64,000 bases of DNA from Silurus meridionalis (GCF_014805685.1 NC_060911.1:12274712-12338711), one strand, 5' to 3'; positions 22,791 through 35,479 are shown, counted from the stretch's first letter. The notes: generated from the sequence alone by a model not told the origin. Translations and numbers: made by a program.

Positions 22791-24219
22791 GACAGGAATA
22801 AAGATAATTATTAGTACATAGAATCATTATTAGTACATTATTACATAATTAGTATTAGATCATTATAAATACATAAAATAATGAAAATTATAGCAGGGAA
22901 AATAATTATGAAATAGATTCTAAATAGTGTTTAGGATTTAAAATTTGAGGTCAAAAAGATCAAAAAGCTCTTTGTTGTCAAACATTTTGTTAAATAAATC
23001 ATAATCTTTAATAATCAGAGCCACCAGAGCTGGCAAAAAAAAGGCACTTTGCACAAATTTACCACATCAAGGTGAAATGTCAGGAGAAAATGACTGACAG
23101 CACAAAAAGTAAAACTTGCACAAGAGTAAAAGATGAAACAAACGATCCATTCATGTCTTTTTGAAGTCCAAACAGAAGAAAACCTCCTATGAACAGAAGA
23201 CATCAGAGGAGACAGCATCTTAATTGGAACCTGTGCCTGGATTAACCCACTATACCATCACTTGGTACAAATCAAATCTGATTTTTTTTCCTACTTCCCT
23301 ACACCTAGCATTCTTTGACACCTCTGATTTTATAAATATAAATAAATCGCATTTAACCAAAAAGCATGTACAGATTATTCACATTTAATTCTTTCTAGAC
23401 TTTCTGCAAACATTTTGCTTGAGAGAAATGCAAGCATCATATGACTGAAGATGTGTTAAATTGTCAGTTGCTAGCTAGCTGTCCTTGTGTCAAGCTGTAA
23501 ATGCCATGGTTTGATCAATTTCCTGGTCACTTGCAATAGAAAAATGAACACAAGCCTAATAGCTTCAGTGTGTAAAGATCTTAAATGGCATTTTAAATTA
23601 CCCATGATGCATGTCACCATTTTACTGTAGATATTGTAGCATACAAATCTGTAATGTTTTAAAGTTATGCAAGACTAAGAAATGTACCCATTATTTAAGG
23701 ATGTAAAAACAACAATCACTGATCTAAATTGACAAGATGATGATTAGATCAGAGAGACTGATACAGATGCATCTTATGATCAAATTTATTGTTTTTTCTT
23801 TGTAATCATAATTTACTGATAAAGTGTCACTAAGGTTGGATTGCATAAATGGACTAAGTTATAAAGGCAGCATTTATAAAATAGACAGGAAAATTAGACT
23901 CAGTTTAAAAGTATCAAACCAACAAAATTTGTTGTTATTTTTTTAACATATAAATTATTTTATTATAATAAATTATAGAATTGGTATGTTTCAGGTCACA
24001 GCCAACAAGCAACTGCAATAAGAAAACTGGTTCACACACTAACTGTGACGTATTTGCTCAGTCCCTTTGTATTCCTCTCATTTTTTTGCACAGCCATTTA
24101 TTGCAAGCTTGTTACGTGATCACTTGTTAATAACAGTGGAATACAGCTGTTTCGATGATGTGTAGTTTTTGTTATCCGGGAGAAGGATTGTTTTTCTGAT
24201 GGAAGTTTTTTAGAATAAT
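22791..24219. other. Unassigned AT-rich DNA
   Basis: No recognisable gene, RNA or repeat family. Confidence 0.4.
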
Positions 24220-24950
24220 GAATTAACCGTGTTGGGACGTGTCACTGATAGTTTTTCCTGATCGCTGCTTTGTCCTGGCGATGTGCAGGTCTGCAATTAG
24301 TGACAGACCGCAGTCAGTGATTTTCTCAGCAGTCCTGAGCTTCCTCTTTTCTCTGGAGAAGGCTGCATGAACGCAGTAGATAGTGATTGCAGACATAAGA
24401 ATGCTTTCTTTGGCAGTTAGAACTGCACTTGTGTAGCCTGGGGTCGTTAGAACGTTGCCAAATGCAAGATGAAATACATCCTTCACTGAACTTTTTTTGT
24501 TGATGAATGCTGTATGCATCTCTCATTCGAGATCCTGCGTGATTGTAATTCCTAGAAACCTGAAGGAAGTGGCTTAGCTCATTGATGAATTATTAAAGAT
24601 GATTGGGGAGGAGGAAGATGTGTATTTTCTGAAGTCGATGCGCACGATTTTAAGAGCATTGTATTCTAAAAGGTTTTGTCGGGAGGCTAGGTGTTGAAGC
24701 TCCAGTTGGACCAGTTGTATGACTGTAGCGGTATATGCAGATTTTGATCAACTTTGCGCATGCAACACTGCAAACTCTGTCTTTTTTTTGTAGAGGAAAA
24801 TATTGAAGGGTGAGAAAATACAACCTTGTGCTCTTCCACCGCAAAGAATTGTTTTGTTTGATAGGCACTCTTAAAATGACATTCGTGGTTGTCGTACAGA
24901 CGATTTCAGGAACTTGCGAAGTGATGAGTTTCTCTTATATAATATAATCT
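24220..24950 (-). pseudogene. Degenerate Rex1/CR1-like LINE reverse transcriptase end
   Basis: Reverse-strand frames give EYNALKIVRIDFRKYTSS (about 24600-24665), then a piece like ATSFRFLGI-IT-DLE (about 24530-24570) and TAKESILMSAITIYCVHAAF (about 24365-24425). TAEKITDCGLSLIADLHIAR and TKQRSGK follow. The order matches the C-terminal part of fish Rex1-type ORF2, where K-KEL-VDFRK, F-FLGV-IT-DL, -ESIL---I--WYG and R--K-A--I are usual. Many substitutions, frameshifts and no tail: an old copy. Confidence 0.6.
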
Positions 24951-25146
24951 TGTATAAGAATACTGACGTGTTTTTGGACAGTCAAGGTGGTTTATTACTG
25001 TACAAACTGTTTGCAGTAATAGATACAGATTGTTGCTACTGTTAGCAAATTCCAGTGGAATACTGGATTTGAGAAATGCCCAAGTTTTTTTTAAGGTTTA
25101 CATACCAACAGTGGTGAGGGCTATTATTTGGTAGTCATTCACAAAA

Positions 25147-25241
25147 CGCACAAAAAAACAACTTAAGAGTACAGTAACGAATTACATTTACTTCATTACT
25201 GTCCTTCGTTACTGTACTCTTAAGTTGTTTTTTTTTGTGCG
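25147..25241. repeat. Near-perfect hairpin at a hAT-like end
   Basis: Arms 25147-25181 and 25205-25241 are reverse complements apart from two extra T in the poly-T run, with a spacer of about 23 bp. The arm contains CTTAAGAGTACAGTAACGAA, the terminal wording of the neighbouring hAT-like family. Confidence 0.85.
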
Positions 25242-25845
25242 TTTGCACTTTACTGAAGTATTTACATTTAGGGGGACTTTTTCTTTGCTACATTTCAAAG
25301 TGAAATATTTTTTTTAATTTAACTACATTTTGCGAAATCGGCCGTTCCTTTTATTTATGAGCGGATAAGAACGTTTTAAACTTGTTTTGATTGGCACTTG
25401 GTATCTCCTTATCACCAACATACAGTTCAGCATCAGTTCAAAAGCAAGTATAACATTTCAATAAATGATGGAAGAAACTCCTGACTTGAAATCGCCACAA
25501 CACCCGTGGCCTTATTTTATAGTTGAAAAGAAGGTTTTGGGCTCATGATTATTTGAATAGATTTCAATGTTTGACTCAATACTATTCTATTAATAGTTTG
25601 GCATAATATCAAAGTCTTTTTTCATATAAACTGAGTTGATTAAGCAAGAATCTTTTGACAAAAATTATCATTGGAACATTATAACCATAATAAATCATAG
25701 TACTTTAGATTCTTTAATACTTTTTTTATGGTAAATACGTTCTACTTTTACGCAAGTGAAATTTTAAATGAAACATGTTGACTAGAGTGATATTTTACCC
25801 AGTGTATCTCTAATTTAACTCAAGTACTTTGTCCACCATTTGGTA
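25205..25845 (-). mobile_element. hAT-like element, second family, copy 1
   Basis: Reverse complement matches 55003-56855: GGTGGACAAAGTACTTGAGT at its start, then AAAGTACTATGATTTATTAT, ATAATGTTCCAATGATAAT, TTAATCAACTCAGTTT and GCGAAATCGGCCGTT or its equivalent, then AGTAACGAAGGACAGTAATG at the end. No transposase visible. This copy has no insertion after ATGATTTATTATG, so it is the empty site for the insertion at 55172. Confidence 0.75.
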
Positions 25846-26330
25846 CCCTAAGAAGGGCTTCATTAGTGCACGTGGTGGATGGGGGGCTTTTTTTCTAGAC
25901 TGAAGAGGAACGTTATAAAGCATAAAGTTATTCAGCTTATCAGAGAATTGCTATTTGGCCACTTTTTTCTTTTTAATTCCTCCTTGTCTTGTTTTCTTTT
26001 TTGTGCACATGTCTCAGCTCTCCATTAAATGAAGACTTGCTGCTGGAAAAGCAGGTGATGGTTTTAGTGGTGATAGAGTTTGACAGAAGCTGATGTAAGA
26101 TGTGACTCTGGCCATTTACTCATCCATACTGTGGATGCTTAGCAGTCTGATGCACTGATGTATTTCTGTACTTCTTCAGTCGCTGCAGTAGTCCATGTCT
26201 TTACTGCTTTTCCCCCCAGACTTCACTTTTTGCTTTTAATTTTCATCTACATGTATTCTTGAAAACAATAAAAATGGACTAAACTAAATAAAATATATTC
26301 AACTGTAATTTAAAGTTTTCCTTTGATTTG
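25846..26330. other. Unassigned DNA
   Basis: Spacer before hAT copy B; nothing recognised. Confidence 0.4.
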
Positions 26331-26472
26331 TTGTCTGGCAGAGGTGGGAAGTAACAGAGTACAAATACTTCGTTCCTGTACTTAAGTAGATTTTTCTGGT
26401 ATCAGTACTTTACTCCACGATTTCAGCCAAACAACCGATTTCCTGTTACTGCACGTCTTTTTCAATCCGCTG

Positions 26473-26673
26473 GTGTATAAAGTCCTGACTCTCACTCTTT
26501 ATGAAGATAAGAATCAGCAGGCAGAAGGCAGTAAGAAGTTTGGGGTTAATGTGGATGAGACAGAGGGAGTCAGTGACAAGAACATGACTGAGAACAGACA
26601 CATTCATGATCATCATAATCTTTTCTCTGCTTGTGTTCTGTATGTGGATCTTCAGCCTGGATACATTTATTAG
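26473..26673 (+). CDS. Conserved 66-codon reading frame in hAT copy B
   Basis: Same frame as 20993-21193: MYKVLTLTLYEDKNQQAEGS, then GVSDKNMTEN and YVDLQPGYIY. It differs from copy A at three residues (Glu/Lys, Ser/Pro, His/Tyr). The DNA is flanked by the hAT terminus on the left and an AT array on the right. The alternative frame again gives MIIIIFSLLVF and ATTAG followed by GTAACA. Whether it is expressed cannot be told from sequence. Confidence 0.35.
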   Translation: MYKVLTLTLYEDKNQQAEGSKKFGVNVDETEGVSDKNMTENRHIHDHHNLFSACVLYVDLQPGYIY

Positions 26674-26695
26674 GTAACATTTTTAATTTGTTTTG

Positions 26696-26699
<4 letters not shown>

Positions 26700-26771
<72 letters not shown>
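26700..26771. repeat. (AT)n microsatellite
   Basis: Long AT run inside copy B; copy A has only a few AT units at the matching place (about 20955), so it expanded here. Confidence 0.95.
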
Positions 26772-26775
<4 letters not shown>

Positions 26776-27082
26776 GCTGTCAAAATTCAAATGATTGTAA
26801 ACGGCACTAAATGTTATTAATCACGCTATTAATTCAGAGCGCATTTCTGTTTTTACCATTTTTATAAAAAGTATAAATACATAAATAAATAAATAAATAC
26901 AAAAGAGGCGAAATTAAAACCGCCAGCAAAGCATACATTTATCCACGACTTCCCTTCTTTACTTAGATATAAAATAAATAAATAAACCCCACCGAAAAAA
27001 TGTTTTTTTAATCAGTAAACTTTTGTTTTATTTCTGCGCCAAGTCTCAAATCAAACACCCAATCCGCCATGATTCACACAAT

Positions 27083-27575
27083 TTCAATTCAATTCAATTC
27101 AATTTATTTTTATTTGTATAGCGCTTTTAACAATGAACATTGTCTCAAAGCAGCTTTACACAGATAATGTGGTGATTAAACGTAAATATGTTCTTTGTAA
27201 GTAAGTTTGTCCCTGATGAGCAACTGTGGCAAGGAAAAACTCCCCGAGATGGCATAAGGAAGAAACCTTGAGAGGAACCAGACTCAGGAGGGAACCCATC
27301 CTCATCTGGGTTGCATCAAATGTCCATTTGAAGCAGATATACAATGTTGCGGGGTACAGTGAAGAAGATCAGAAGCAAACTGCACTCCCGAGGCAGTGCA
27401 GCAGACCGCCGACACCAACTACAGTCCAATCCGTCCTCAAAGCACCCGTTCTACTCCGGAACCACCCAAGGTGTTGATGAGAGACCGTCCCAAGCTGCAC
27501 AGAAGTGTGAAGACCCACGGAGGGGAGAGGGGCAGGAACAGTGGTCACTGGAGCCTCAGGAGCATGTTTAACTCG

Positions 27576-27616
<41 letters not shown>

Positions 27617-27910
27617 GACGGGAAGAGAAGGATATGGATTATTAAGTGTCCCTATTGGTGTATGAAAGTTAATGTCACTGTGCAGTTTGGACTCCGGCAA
27701 GACTCGCTATGGCAGCAGAACTAAAAGAGAGAACCAGAAGGTAACACAGACATGAGGGATCTCTGGGATAAGAGACGACCCACCACACCACCGTCAACAA
27801 ACCCGAGTGAACGTGTGAATGTGAGGGGACGACAGCATACAAATATACCAGTTCACCGAACACTTTATATCCATGCTCCCTCCAGATCTAAACCTTTACC
27901 TAAGAAAGAT
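27083..27910 (-). repeat. L2 LINE 3' untranslated region
   Basis: On the reverse strand it contains a GA/CT run (27580-27613), CAGCTTGGGACGGTCTCTCA, GGACATTTGATGCAACCCAG, TTCCTTGCCACAGTTGC and GTAAAGCTGCTTTGAGAC. Its middle part matches 47030-47180, which identifies that fragment as L2-derived too. Confidence 0.88.
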
Positions 27911-29544
27911 CTACTGATAAAAGGCTTGACTAAATAAATAAGTTTTCAACCTCGACTTGAACACTGAGACTGTGTCCGAGTCCCGAACACTGGTTGGAAG
28001 GCTGTTCCATAACTGTGGGGCTTTATAATAGAAAGATCTGCCCCCTGCTGTAGTCTTCATTATTTGAGGAACCAACAGATAGCCAGCACCTTTTGATCTA
28101 AGTAGGCATCGAGGATCATACTGGTACAGAAGTTCACTCAGATACTGTGGTGCGAGACCGTTAAGTGCTTTATACGTCAGTAGTAATATTTTATAATCAA
28201 TGCGAGATTTGATTGGGAGCCAGTGTAGACTGATTAAAACAGGGGTGATGTGGTCATATTTCCTAGATCTAGTGAGGACTCTTGCTGCTGCATTCTTAAC
28301 TAACTGAAGCTTATTTATGCACTTACTCACACACCCAGACAGTAAAGCGTTACAGTAGTCTAATCTAGAAGTAACAAAAGCATGAACTTGTTTTTCTGCA
28401 TCCTGTAACGACATCATATTTCTAATTTTAGCAATATTTCTAAGGTGAAAGAAGGCGATCCTGGTAATATTATTCACGTGAGACTCAAAGGAAAGACTCG
28501 GGTCAATAATCACACCAAGGCCTTTGACAGCCGTACATGCTGAAACAGAAACACCATCTAGAGATGCTACGTAATCGGAAAGTTTTCTTCTAGCTGCATG
28601 TGGTCCTAGTAAAAGTACATCCGTCTTATCTGAGTTGAGCAGAAGAAAGTTATTAAGCATCCACTGTCTAATGTCCTTTACACACTTCTCAACATTGTTA
28701 AGCTGATCTCGCTCATCTGGCTTTGCTGAAATATACAGCTGTGTGTCATCAGCATAGCAATGGAAGCGAATCCCATGTTTATGAATGATTTCACCAAGAG
28801 GCAGCATATATAAAGAGAAAAGCAGTGGGCCTAAGACAGATCCTTGAGGAACACCAAACTTTACCTCATAGAGTGTGGAGAACTCACCATTTACATCAAC
28901 AAACTGATAGCGATCAGTCAAATAAGACCTGAGCCAAGAGAGAGCTGTTCCCTTTATTCCAACAATGTTCTCAATTCGAGCAAGCAGTATAGCGTGATCA
29001 ATGGTGTCAAAAGCTGCACTAATGTTGAGCAAAACAAGTAAGGAGACAAAACCCTGATCAGAGGCCAATAACAGGTCATTTACCACCTTAACTTGCGCTG
29101 TCTCTGTGCTATGATAACTGCCAGTTTAAAGGATTTAGGTACATAACCAGTGCTAATGGAAGAGTTAATTGTTTTTAAAACAGGTTCAATTACCTCTGGA
29201 GTTATCTGTTTAAAGAAACTTGTAGGCAAGGGATCGAGAATGCAGGTTGATGATTTTGATGAGGAAATTAATGAAATTAAGTCATTCTCATGAATAGGAG
29301 TGAAGCTTTGTAGTTGATTGTCTGCTATAATTACACTGCTGTCTACAGGGTTACTTGTAAAATAATTTGGATTTATATTAACCGTCTGGATTTCTTGCCT
29401 GATGTTTTCAATTTTATTATTAAAAAAGTTCATGAAATCATTACTACCTAATGATGGTGTGCATGTTAGCGCAGTGCTTTTATTCCCTGTTAATTTTGCT
29501 ACCGTGCTGAATAAAAATCTAGGATTATGCTTGTTATTTTCTAT
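27911..29544 (-). pseudogene. L2 LINE ORF2 fragment (reverse transcriptase), longest open copy
   Basis: Reverse strand. The frame begins IENNKHNPRFLFSTVAKLTG (from 29544) and runs through DFMNFFNNKIENI and STCILDPLPTSFFK to KLAVI. It then jumps, by a deletion near 29090, past the first reverse transcriptase motifs to [12 protein letters not shown] 391-codon open frame follows: [13 protein letters not shown] (motif A, with the catalytic Asp replaced by Asn at 29024-29026), [15 protein letters not shown] (motif B), [11 protein letters not shown] (motif C), then [36 protein letters not shown] and a full C-terminal end [20 protein letters not shown] and [14 protein letters not shown]. The endonuclease is missing. 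Despite the long open frame it lacks a catalytic residue and the N-terminus. Confidence 0.93.
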
Positions 29545-29649
29545 GATAAATTACTGTCTTTATTGATTGTACAGATAAAAACAACACATCATTCAAATCT
29601 GTAAAATGTCTATGATTATATATAAAAGCTTCTTGACTTTAAGAGGTGC

Positions 29650-30043
<394 letters not shown>

Positions 30044-30256
30044 AATATGATGTGAGGTCCAGTTAACAGCTAAAACAGGTAGAAGTAATAACTACTTTTT
30101 ACTTAAGTACATGTCAGAGCCAAGACTTCTTTACTTTCACTTAAGTAAAAATGTATAATCAGTACTTCAACTTTTATTCGAGTATTTTAAAACATGAGTA
30201 TCTGTACTTCTACTTAAGTAATGGATGTGTGTACTTTTGCCACCTCTGTTGTCTGG

Positions 30257-31635
30257 TAAAAAGGCAACTGTGCTTTACTGATTATTAAAAGCCCTTGCTA
30301 GTGCCTCCAAATGTGATGGTCCTTTCGGCCCCATCATTCCTGCACTGAAATCTAATACCATTCAATAAATACAGGAAATGCAATGTATTTATTTAACCAC
30401 TAACAGCCAATTAAATCAAGACCATAGCAGGCTTTTTTCAGTTGTATACTGGCAACACTATTGTCAGGCAGCTACTGTTACAAACATGCAGCAATGGCTG
30501 TTTACAGTTCTTTATTAATAGTGGTTTATTAGTTATTTATTTAGTAGTAAATTACTGTCAAAAACTGAAAAGCAGAAATGTATTTATACAGTAAAAAAAA
30601 CCTACAATGTTTAACCATAATTCTGCTGTTAAATTGGTCATTTTTATTTTTAAAATGTTCATTCAAATACATTTATTTTGAAACATATAATTTTGGGTAT
30701 TTTTTCATATAAATACTGCATACATATAGTGATGTATTTACAGTGTATCTGGAAAGTATTAATTCTTGAGATGTTTCTACAAGTTGATTGGAGTCCTCTT
30801 GATGGTAAATTCAGTTGATTCGATATGATTTGGAAAGGCACACACATGTCTAAGTAAGGTGTTTGTAGAATTTTAAGGAAAATAATGAATTTAATCCATT
30901 TTGGAAAAGGGCTGTGACATCAAAATGTGGAAAATGTGAAGCACTGTCACTACAAAAGTACATTATGAACAATTAAACTTTACAATGAAACAATCACTCA
31001 ATCAAGATAAAAGACGGATTAAAAAGCTGGGAAGGTAATATATCAGTCATAGTTTGATCCAGATTATTCACAAGTGCAGTGTGTATGTCGTTTTAGAGCT
31101 AGAATGAGGAAATCCCAAAAAAGTTTACAATTCAAGCCTAAGACAACACTTTGCTAATATTTAGTCAACAAACCTTTCACCTTTAAGGAAGATGTTTTCC
31201 AATGAACTTTTCGGTCATTACTGTACAGTATGTACTTTCCCTGAATCTGTATATGTTTGTGTCAGTTCTAGCTAAATGTACTTAGGGGTGAAAATGGAAC
31301 ACGAAATAGTTGTTTAAGATATCATAGAGACAAAGGTTTGAAGGAACATAATTTTGTAATGGTACCCAGTTATCTGAAGCCATGCAGGGATGAAAATTCC
31401 AAAGATGCAACTGTGTTTGTATGTTGTTTAGTCTAATGCTAAAATTAAAACAGACTGCTGAAAAGAAAAAAAAACAGATGTATTTTTTGTAAAAATGTCA
31501 AATGTATTTTTCTTGAAATGATGAATGAAACGATTTCTTCAGAATGATTTGATTTCAGAATAAGCACTTAAATAAACAGATTTTCATGTCTTTATTTCAC
31601 AATTAAAAAATTAAACAGTTCTCTTAAATAGCGGC
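30257..31635. other. Unassigned AT-rich DNA
   Basis: No recognisable gene, RNA or repeat family. Confidence 0.4.
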
Positions 31636-32108
31636 CAAGATGAACTTCTTCTTCTTCTTCTTTTGGCTTCTCCCATTAGGGGGCGCCACAGCGGATCATC
31701 CGTCTCCATACCCCCCTGTCCTCTACATCTGCCTCTTTCAACCCAACTAACTGCATGTCTTCCCTCACCACATCCATAAACCTTCTCCTTGGCCTTTCTC
31801 TTTTCCTCCTTCCTGGTGGCTCCATCCTCAGCATTCTTTAACCGATATAACCCATGTCCCTCCTCTGCACATGTCCAAACCATCTCAATCTCGCTTCCCT
31901 TACCTTGTTACCAAAACGTCCTACATGCGCTGTCCCTCTAATAAACTCATTTCTAATCCTGTCCATCGTCGTCACTCCCAACGAAAACCTCAACATCTTC
32001 AGCTCTGCTACCTCCAGCTCTACCTCCTGTCTTTTACTCAATGCCACTGTCTCTAAACCATACAACATCACAGGTCTCACCACAGTCCTATAAAAGTTAC
32101 CTTTCATT
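31636..32108 (-). pseudogene. RTE-type LINE, C-terminal end of ORF and tail
   Basis: Reverse-strand frames read GNFYRTVVRPVMLYGLETVA, VELEVAELKMLRFSLGVTTM, then REARLRWFGHVQRRDMGYI. In the other frame: WRPLMGEAKR after DVEDRGV-like wording. The order VVRPAMLYG-ETVA, KMLR--LGVT--D-IRNE-IRGT, RLRW-GHV-R, GRPK-R--D, CGDP is the end of a fish RTE-group LINE. The tail GCGCCCCCTAATGGGAGAAG is at about 31660-31690, close to a TTC repeat at 31649. 5'-truncated and frameshifted. Confidence 0.85.
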
Positions 32109-32499
32109 TTATTTTATGCTTAATTGTTCAGCGGCCAAGATGAACAATTAAGCATAAAATAAAATTTTATTAAAGCAGTTATAATTCAAATTATGTATTT
32201 TTCATTATTATTCCCCAAAGTTGCATATTCCTGTTCATATCAGATCAACCGAATTTTGCCTGAAATTATATTATCTTCACAGATAAAAGTAATAATGAAT
32301 AAAATGAATTGAAAATCACAATTAGTGACCAATCTGTGCAGCTGGAGATGGTTTTATATCAACAGCATGAAGATCCATGAAATTACTGAAACTTTTGAGG
32401 ATGGATTTAAACCGTAATTTATATTAACAGTCTACTACAATGGCTCAGGACCTCAGGGTGCATTTAAGCATCTGTCAATGCACATATTAATGATTGAAA
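32109..32499. other. Unassigned AT-rich DNA
   Basis: GCGGCCAAGATGAAC at 32130-32146 repeats wording at 31631-31645 just outside the RTE copy, so it may be a long target duplication. Beyond that nothing is recognised. Confidence 0.45.
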
Positions 32500-32725
32500 T
32501 GTAATCAATGGACATTTGGTGCCACTGAAATGAGGATGGGTTCCCTTTTTTTGAGTCTGGTTCCTCTTAAGGTTTCTTCCTCATGCCATTGTGGGAGGTT
32601 TTCCTCACCACAGTCCTCATTGGCTTGCACATTACTGATAGACTTACAATTATCTGTGTAAAGCTGCTTTGAGACAATGTCCATTGTTAAAAGTGTTCCA
32701 CAAATAAAAATGTATTGAACCGAAC
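32500..32725 (+). mobile_element. L2-type LINE 3' tail
   Basis: GGACATTTGGTGCCACTGAA, GAGTCTGGTTCCTCTTAAGG, TTTTCCTCACCACAGTC and GTAAAGCTGCTTTGAGACAA, ending in AAATAAAAATGTATTGAA. Confidence 0.8.
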
Positions 32726-32800
32726 AGTCTCCTTTACAATTGTATTGGATATGGCATATACAAAAATGCAACTATATAGCAATACATTGCATCATATATA

Positions 32801-33927
32801 CAGTGTCTCACAAACATGTGTGCAACCCTCTCATCTCAGCAACCATTGTAGTGTATCTTCTCAAGGGACAAAACTATAGAAATAAAACTTGGATATATTT
32901 TAGAGTAGTCAATGTGCATCCTGTATATCAGTACAGATTTACTGTCCTCTGAAAACAACTCAACATACAGCCATTATTGTCTAAATAGCTGCCAACAAAA
33001 GTAATTACACCCTAAGTGAACTTGTCAAAACTGTTTGAATATTTTGTGTGAGCATCATTGTTATCTATCACTGCCTTAATCCTCCTGGACATGGAATTCA
33101 CCAGAGCTGCACAGGTTTTTCCTGGGATTCTCTTCCACTCCGCCATAATTACATCACGGAGCTGATAGATGTTAGACACATGCCGCTTCTCTACCTTCTG
33201 CTTGTGGATGCCCTACAGGTGCTCAATAGGGTTCAGGTCTGGGGACATACTTGGCCACTCCATCACCTTCAGCTTCCTCAGCAAGGCAGTTGTCATCTTG
33301 TCGGTGTGTTTGGGGGTCGTTATTATGTTGGAAAACTGCCATTTGCCCCAGTTTCTGAAGGAAGGACATTATGTTCTGCTTTAGAATGTCATAAAACATG
33401 TTGGAATTCATGTTTTCTTTAATGAATAGCAGCTTCCCAGTACTAGCAGCACTCATGCAGCCCTCAGTTTCAGGGTGTTACCGGCCTTTTAATAGCCTCG
33501 GCCATTTTTGTGGAAAGCAACAATTCTCAAATTCTCAGAGACTCTTTACCATGAGGTACCATGTTGAACATCCAGTGGTCAGTATGAGAGAATTGAACTC
33601 AAAGTACAAAATTCTAACTGCTCAAATACAAGATACACAAATTTGTATGGTCCTGTCATGCAGACAAAAACATAAACATGATGAAGAGGACGTGTGGCTT
33701 TGCACAGTTACACGACGTACAGCTGTTATCACTTAGGGTGTACTCACTTTTGATGCCAGCAATTTTGATAATAATGGCTGTATGTAATAATGGCTGACAA
33801 TAAATCTGTACTGCTACACAAGCTACACATTTACTATTCTAAAATATATTCAAGTTGTATTTCTTTAGTATTGTAAATACTAAAATGGTCGCTGAAATGT
33901 GGTGTGTACTCAATTTTGTGATGAACA
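32801..33927 (-). mobile_element. Tc1-like transposon with deleted transposase
   Basis: Begins CAGTGTCTCACAAACATGTG after TATA and ends near GGTGTGTACTCAATTTTGTG, the long-TIR Tc1 type. Secondary repeat pairs CAGCCATTATTG (32968) and ATAATAATGGCTG (33768-33780) are also present. The reverse strand carries transposase pieces: the wording around 33290-33340 (GTCGTTATTATGTTGGAAAA on +) is the NDPKH-type region read in reverse, and 33080-33240 covers the C-terminal part. CATGCAGCC is joined directly to CTCAGTTTCAGGGTG near 33455-33475, a large internal deletion. Inactive. Confidence 0.88.
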
Positions 33928-34884
33928 TAAAAAAGCATTTTTTTTGCTACTTACTTGCTTTCCTGGTTGAAGAATACCAGAAGAAGATGAATATATGACT
34001 CATACATAATATATTTATTTGTCTTTAATTTTCATTGATTACTAAGTGTGGATGTCTGTAAATCATGGATGGATGAACGATATCAATAATTAATTGCCAT
34101 AAATGATGTCCTTACACTGTTGGACACACTATTATAGGATAGCTCTAAGGAATCATGTTTCTGAATTGATGATCACATTTCGGTTTTGTCCAAAAAGTGG
34201 CGACGGATGCAATTTATGTCCATTGATGGCCTTAGTTATCTTATCTCTTTGTCTGTGTTCATTTTGTCTTTCCAAAGGGAATTTACAGCGGTTTTCATTA
34301 TGTTCTAACAAAAAGGACCTACACTGGCTTCATTTTCTTATCAAGATTGAAATGCCAATGACGATCATTTTGATTGTTCTTGTCGCCAATTCATTATCAC
34401 ACGTGCATAGAGAATAGATGAAAATTCGTGAAAGTTGTGAACTTCAAAACAATTTAATGGCATTCCAGCAGTGCTATTTTTTTTTTCTGCTTTCTCTCTG
34501 TTGTATCGTTGCTTGGCGACAGCAGGGTGCAATTCGAAAGATTTCATAATAACGTCAACGGAAATGACAAGAAAAAAGTGATCACCTTGCAGTAGTGTTT
34601 TGCACAGTGAACGTTGTGTATAAAAACATAATATAAATCCACGGATGTGCAGATTGGATGGTAATGCTACACAAACCTGGTTAAAAAATGTATTATCTCA
34701 TGTCTCTTAAATTCATATTCAATTCACAACAAAACACAAAACCATATTTTCTTTTACTGCATTATTTGAAGGATATTGTCAAGTTTGATTGCTGCAACAG
34801 GTCTCAGAAAAGGGCCATGATAACCACTGTGCAGTTCAGAATCAATATTTATCTAATAACATGACAAAAACATGAAAAATACAA
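33928..34884. other. Unassigned AT-rich DNA
   Basis: No recognisable gene, RNA or repeat family. Confidence 0.4.
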
Positions 34885-35479
34885 TAAAATCCAACTTACT
34901 CACCAAAGATGCAGACTCATAATCTGCACCGCTCCTCAGAGGCTGTAATCCAGTGGTACCGCTCGTATTCACTGGTCTGGAAGTGGTGAACAAACCCTTT
35001 CCCAGGCTGAGACACGCTAGCTAGCTTCGTGGTTGGCCGACCTTCTCACCATGTGTAGCTTTTCTTTAAAATGGATTTTTAAGTATGTCTGAGACCAAAT
35101 CAATTTCTCTTCCTCCGTAGGCGTAAAAAAGTCTAACTCAGATGTATTAATTACGGTGGCCGAGAAGTGCAAAACACATTAACAAATCAGAAAACAAATT
35201 AGAAAACACTAACAAATCCGAAAACAAAATAACAAATGCAAAAACAAATTAACAAATCCGAAAACACAACGACAATTCAGACAAAGAGGAAAAGGTAGGT
35301 ATAGTTTGTGAATGGAAACTTACCGATCATTGGACGACACACCTGCCATCTTATAAATCTTATAAATGTGTTTCTTGTACATGTGTAAAGTTCTCCGTTT
35401 ACTTTAAACTATTTTTTATTTCGATTAGTGCACCTTTAAATATAAAAAAATAACAGAAGTAAACATAAGCAAGGAGAAA

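Larger units (their letters stand above)
27083..29545 (-). mobile_element. L2-type LINE, 5'-truncated, inserted in hAT copy B
   Basis: Runs on the reverse strand from truncated ORF2 (29545) to a tail of AATTG repeats (27083-27102). Copy A carries about 50 bp at this position (about 20592-20663) that copy B lacks, so the insertion came with a small deletion of the host element. Confidence 0.92.
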
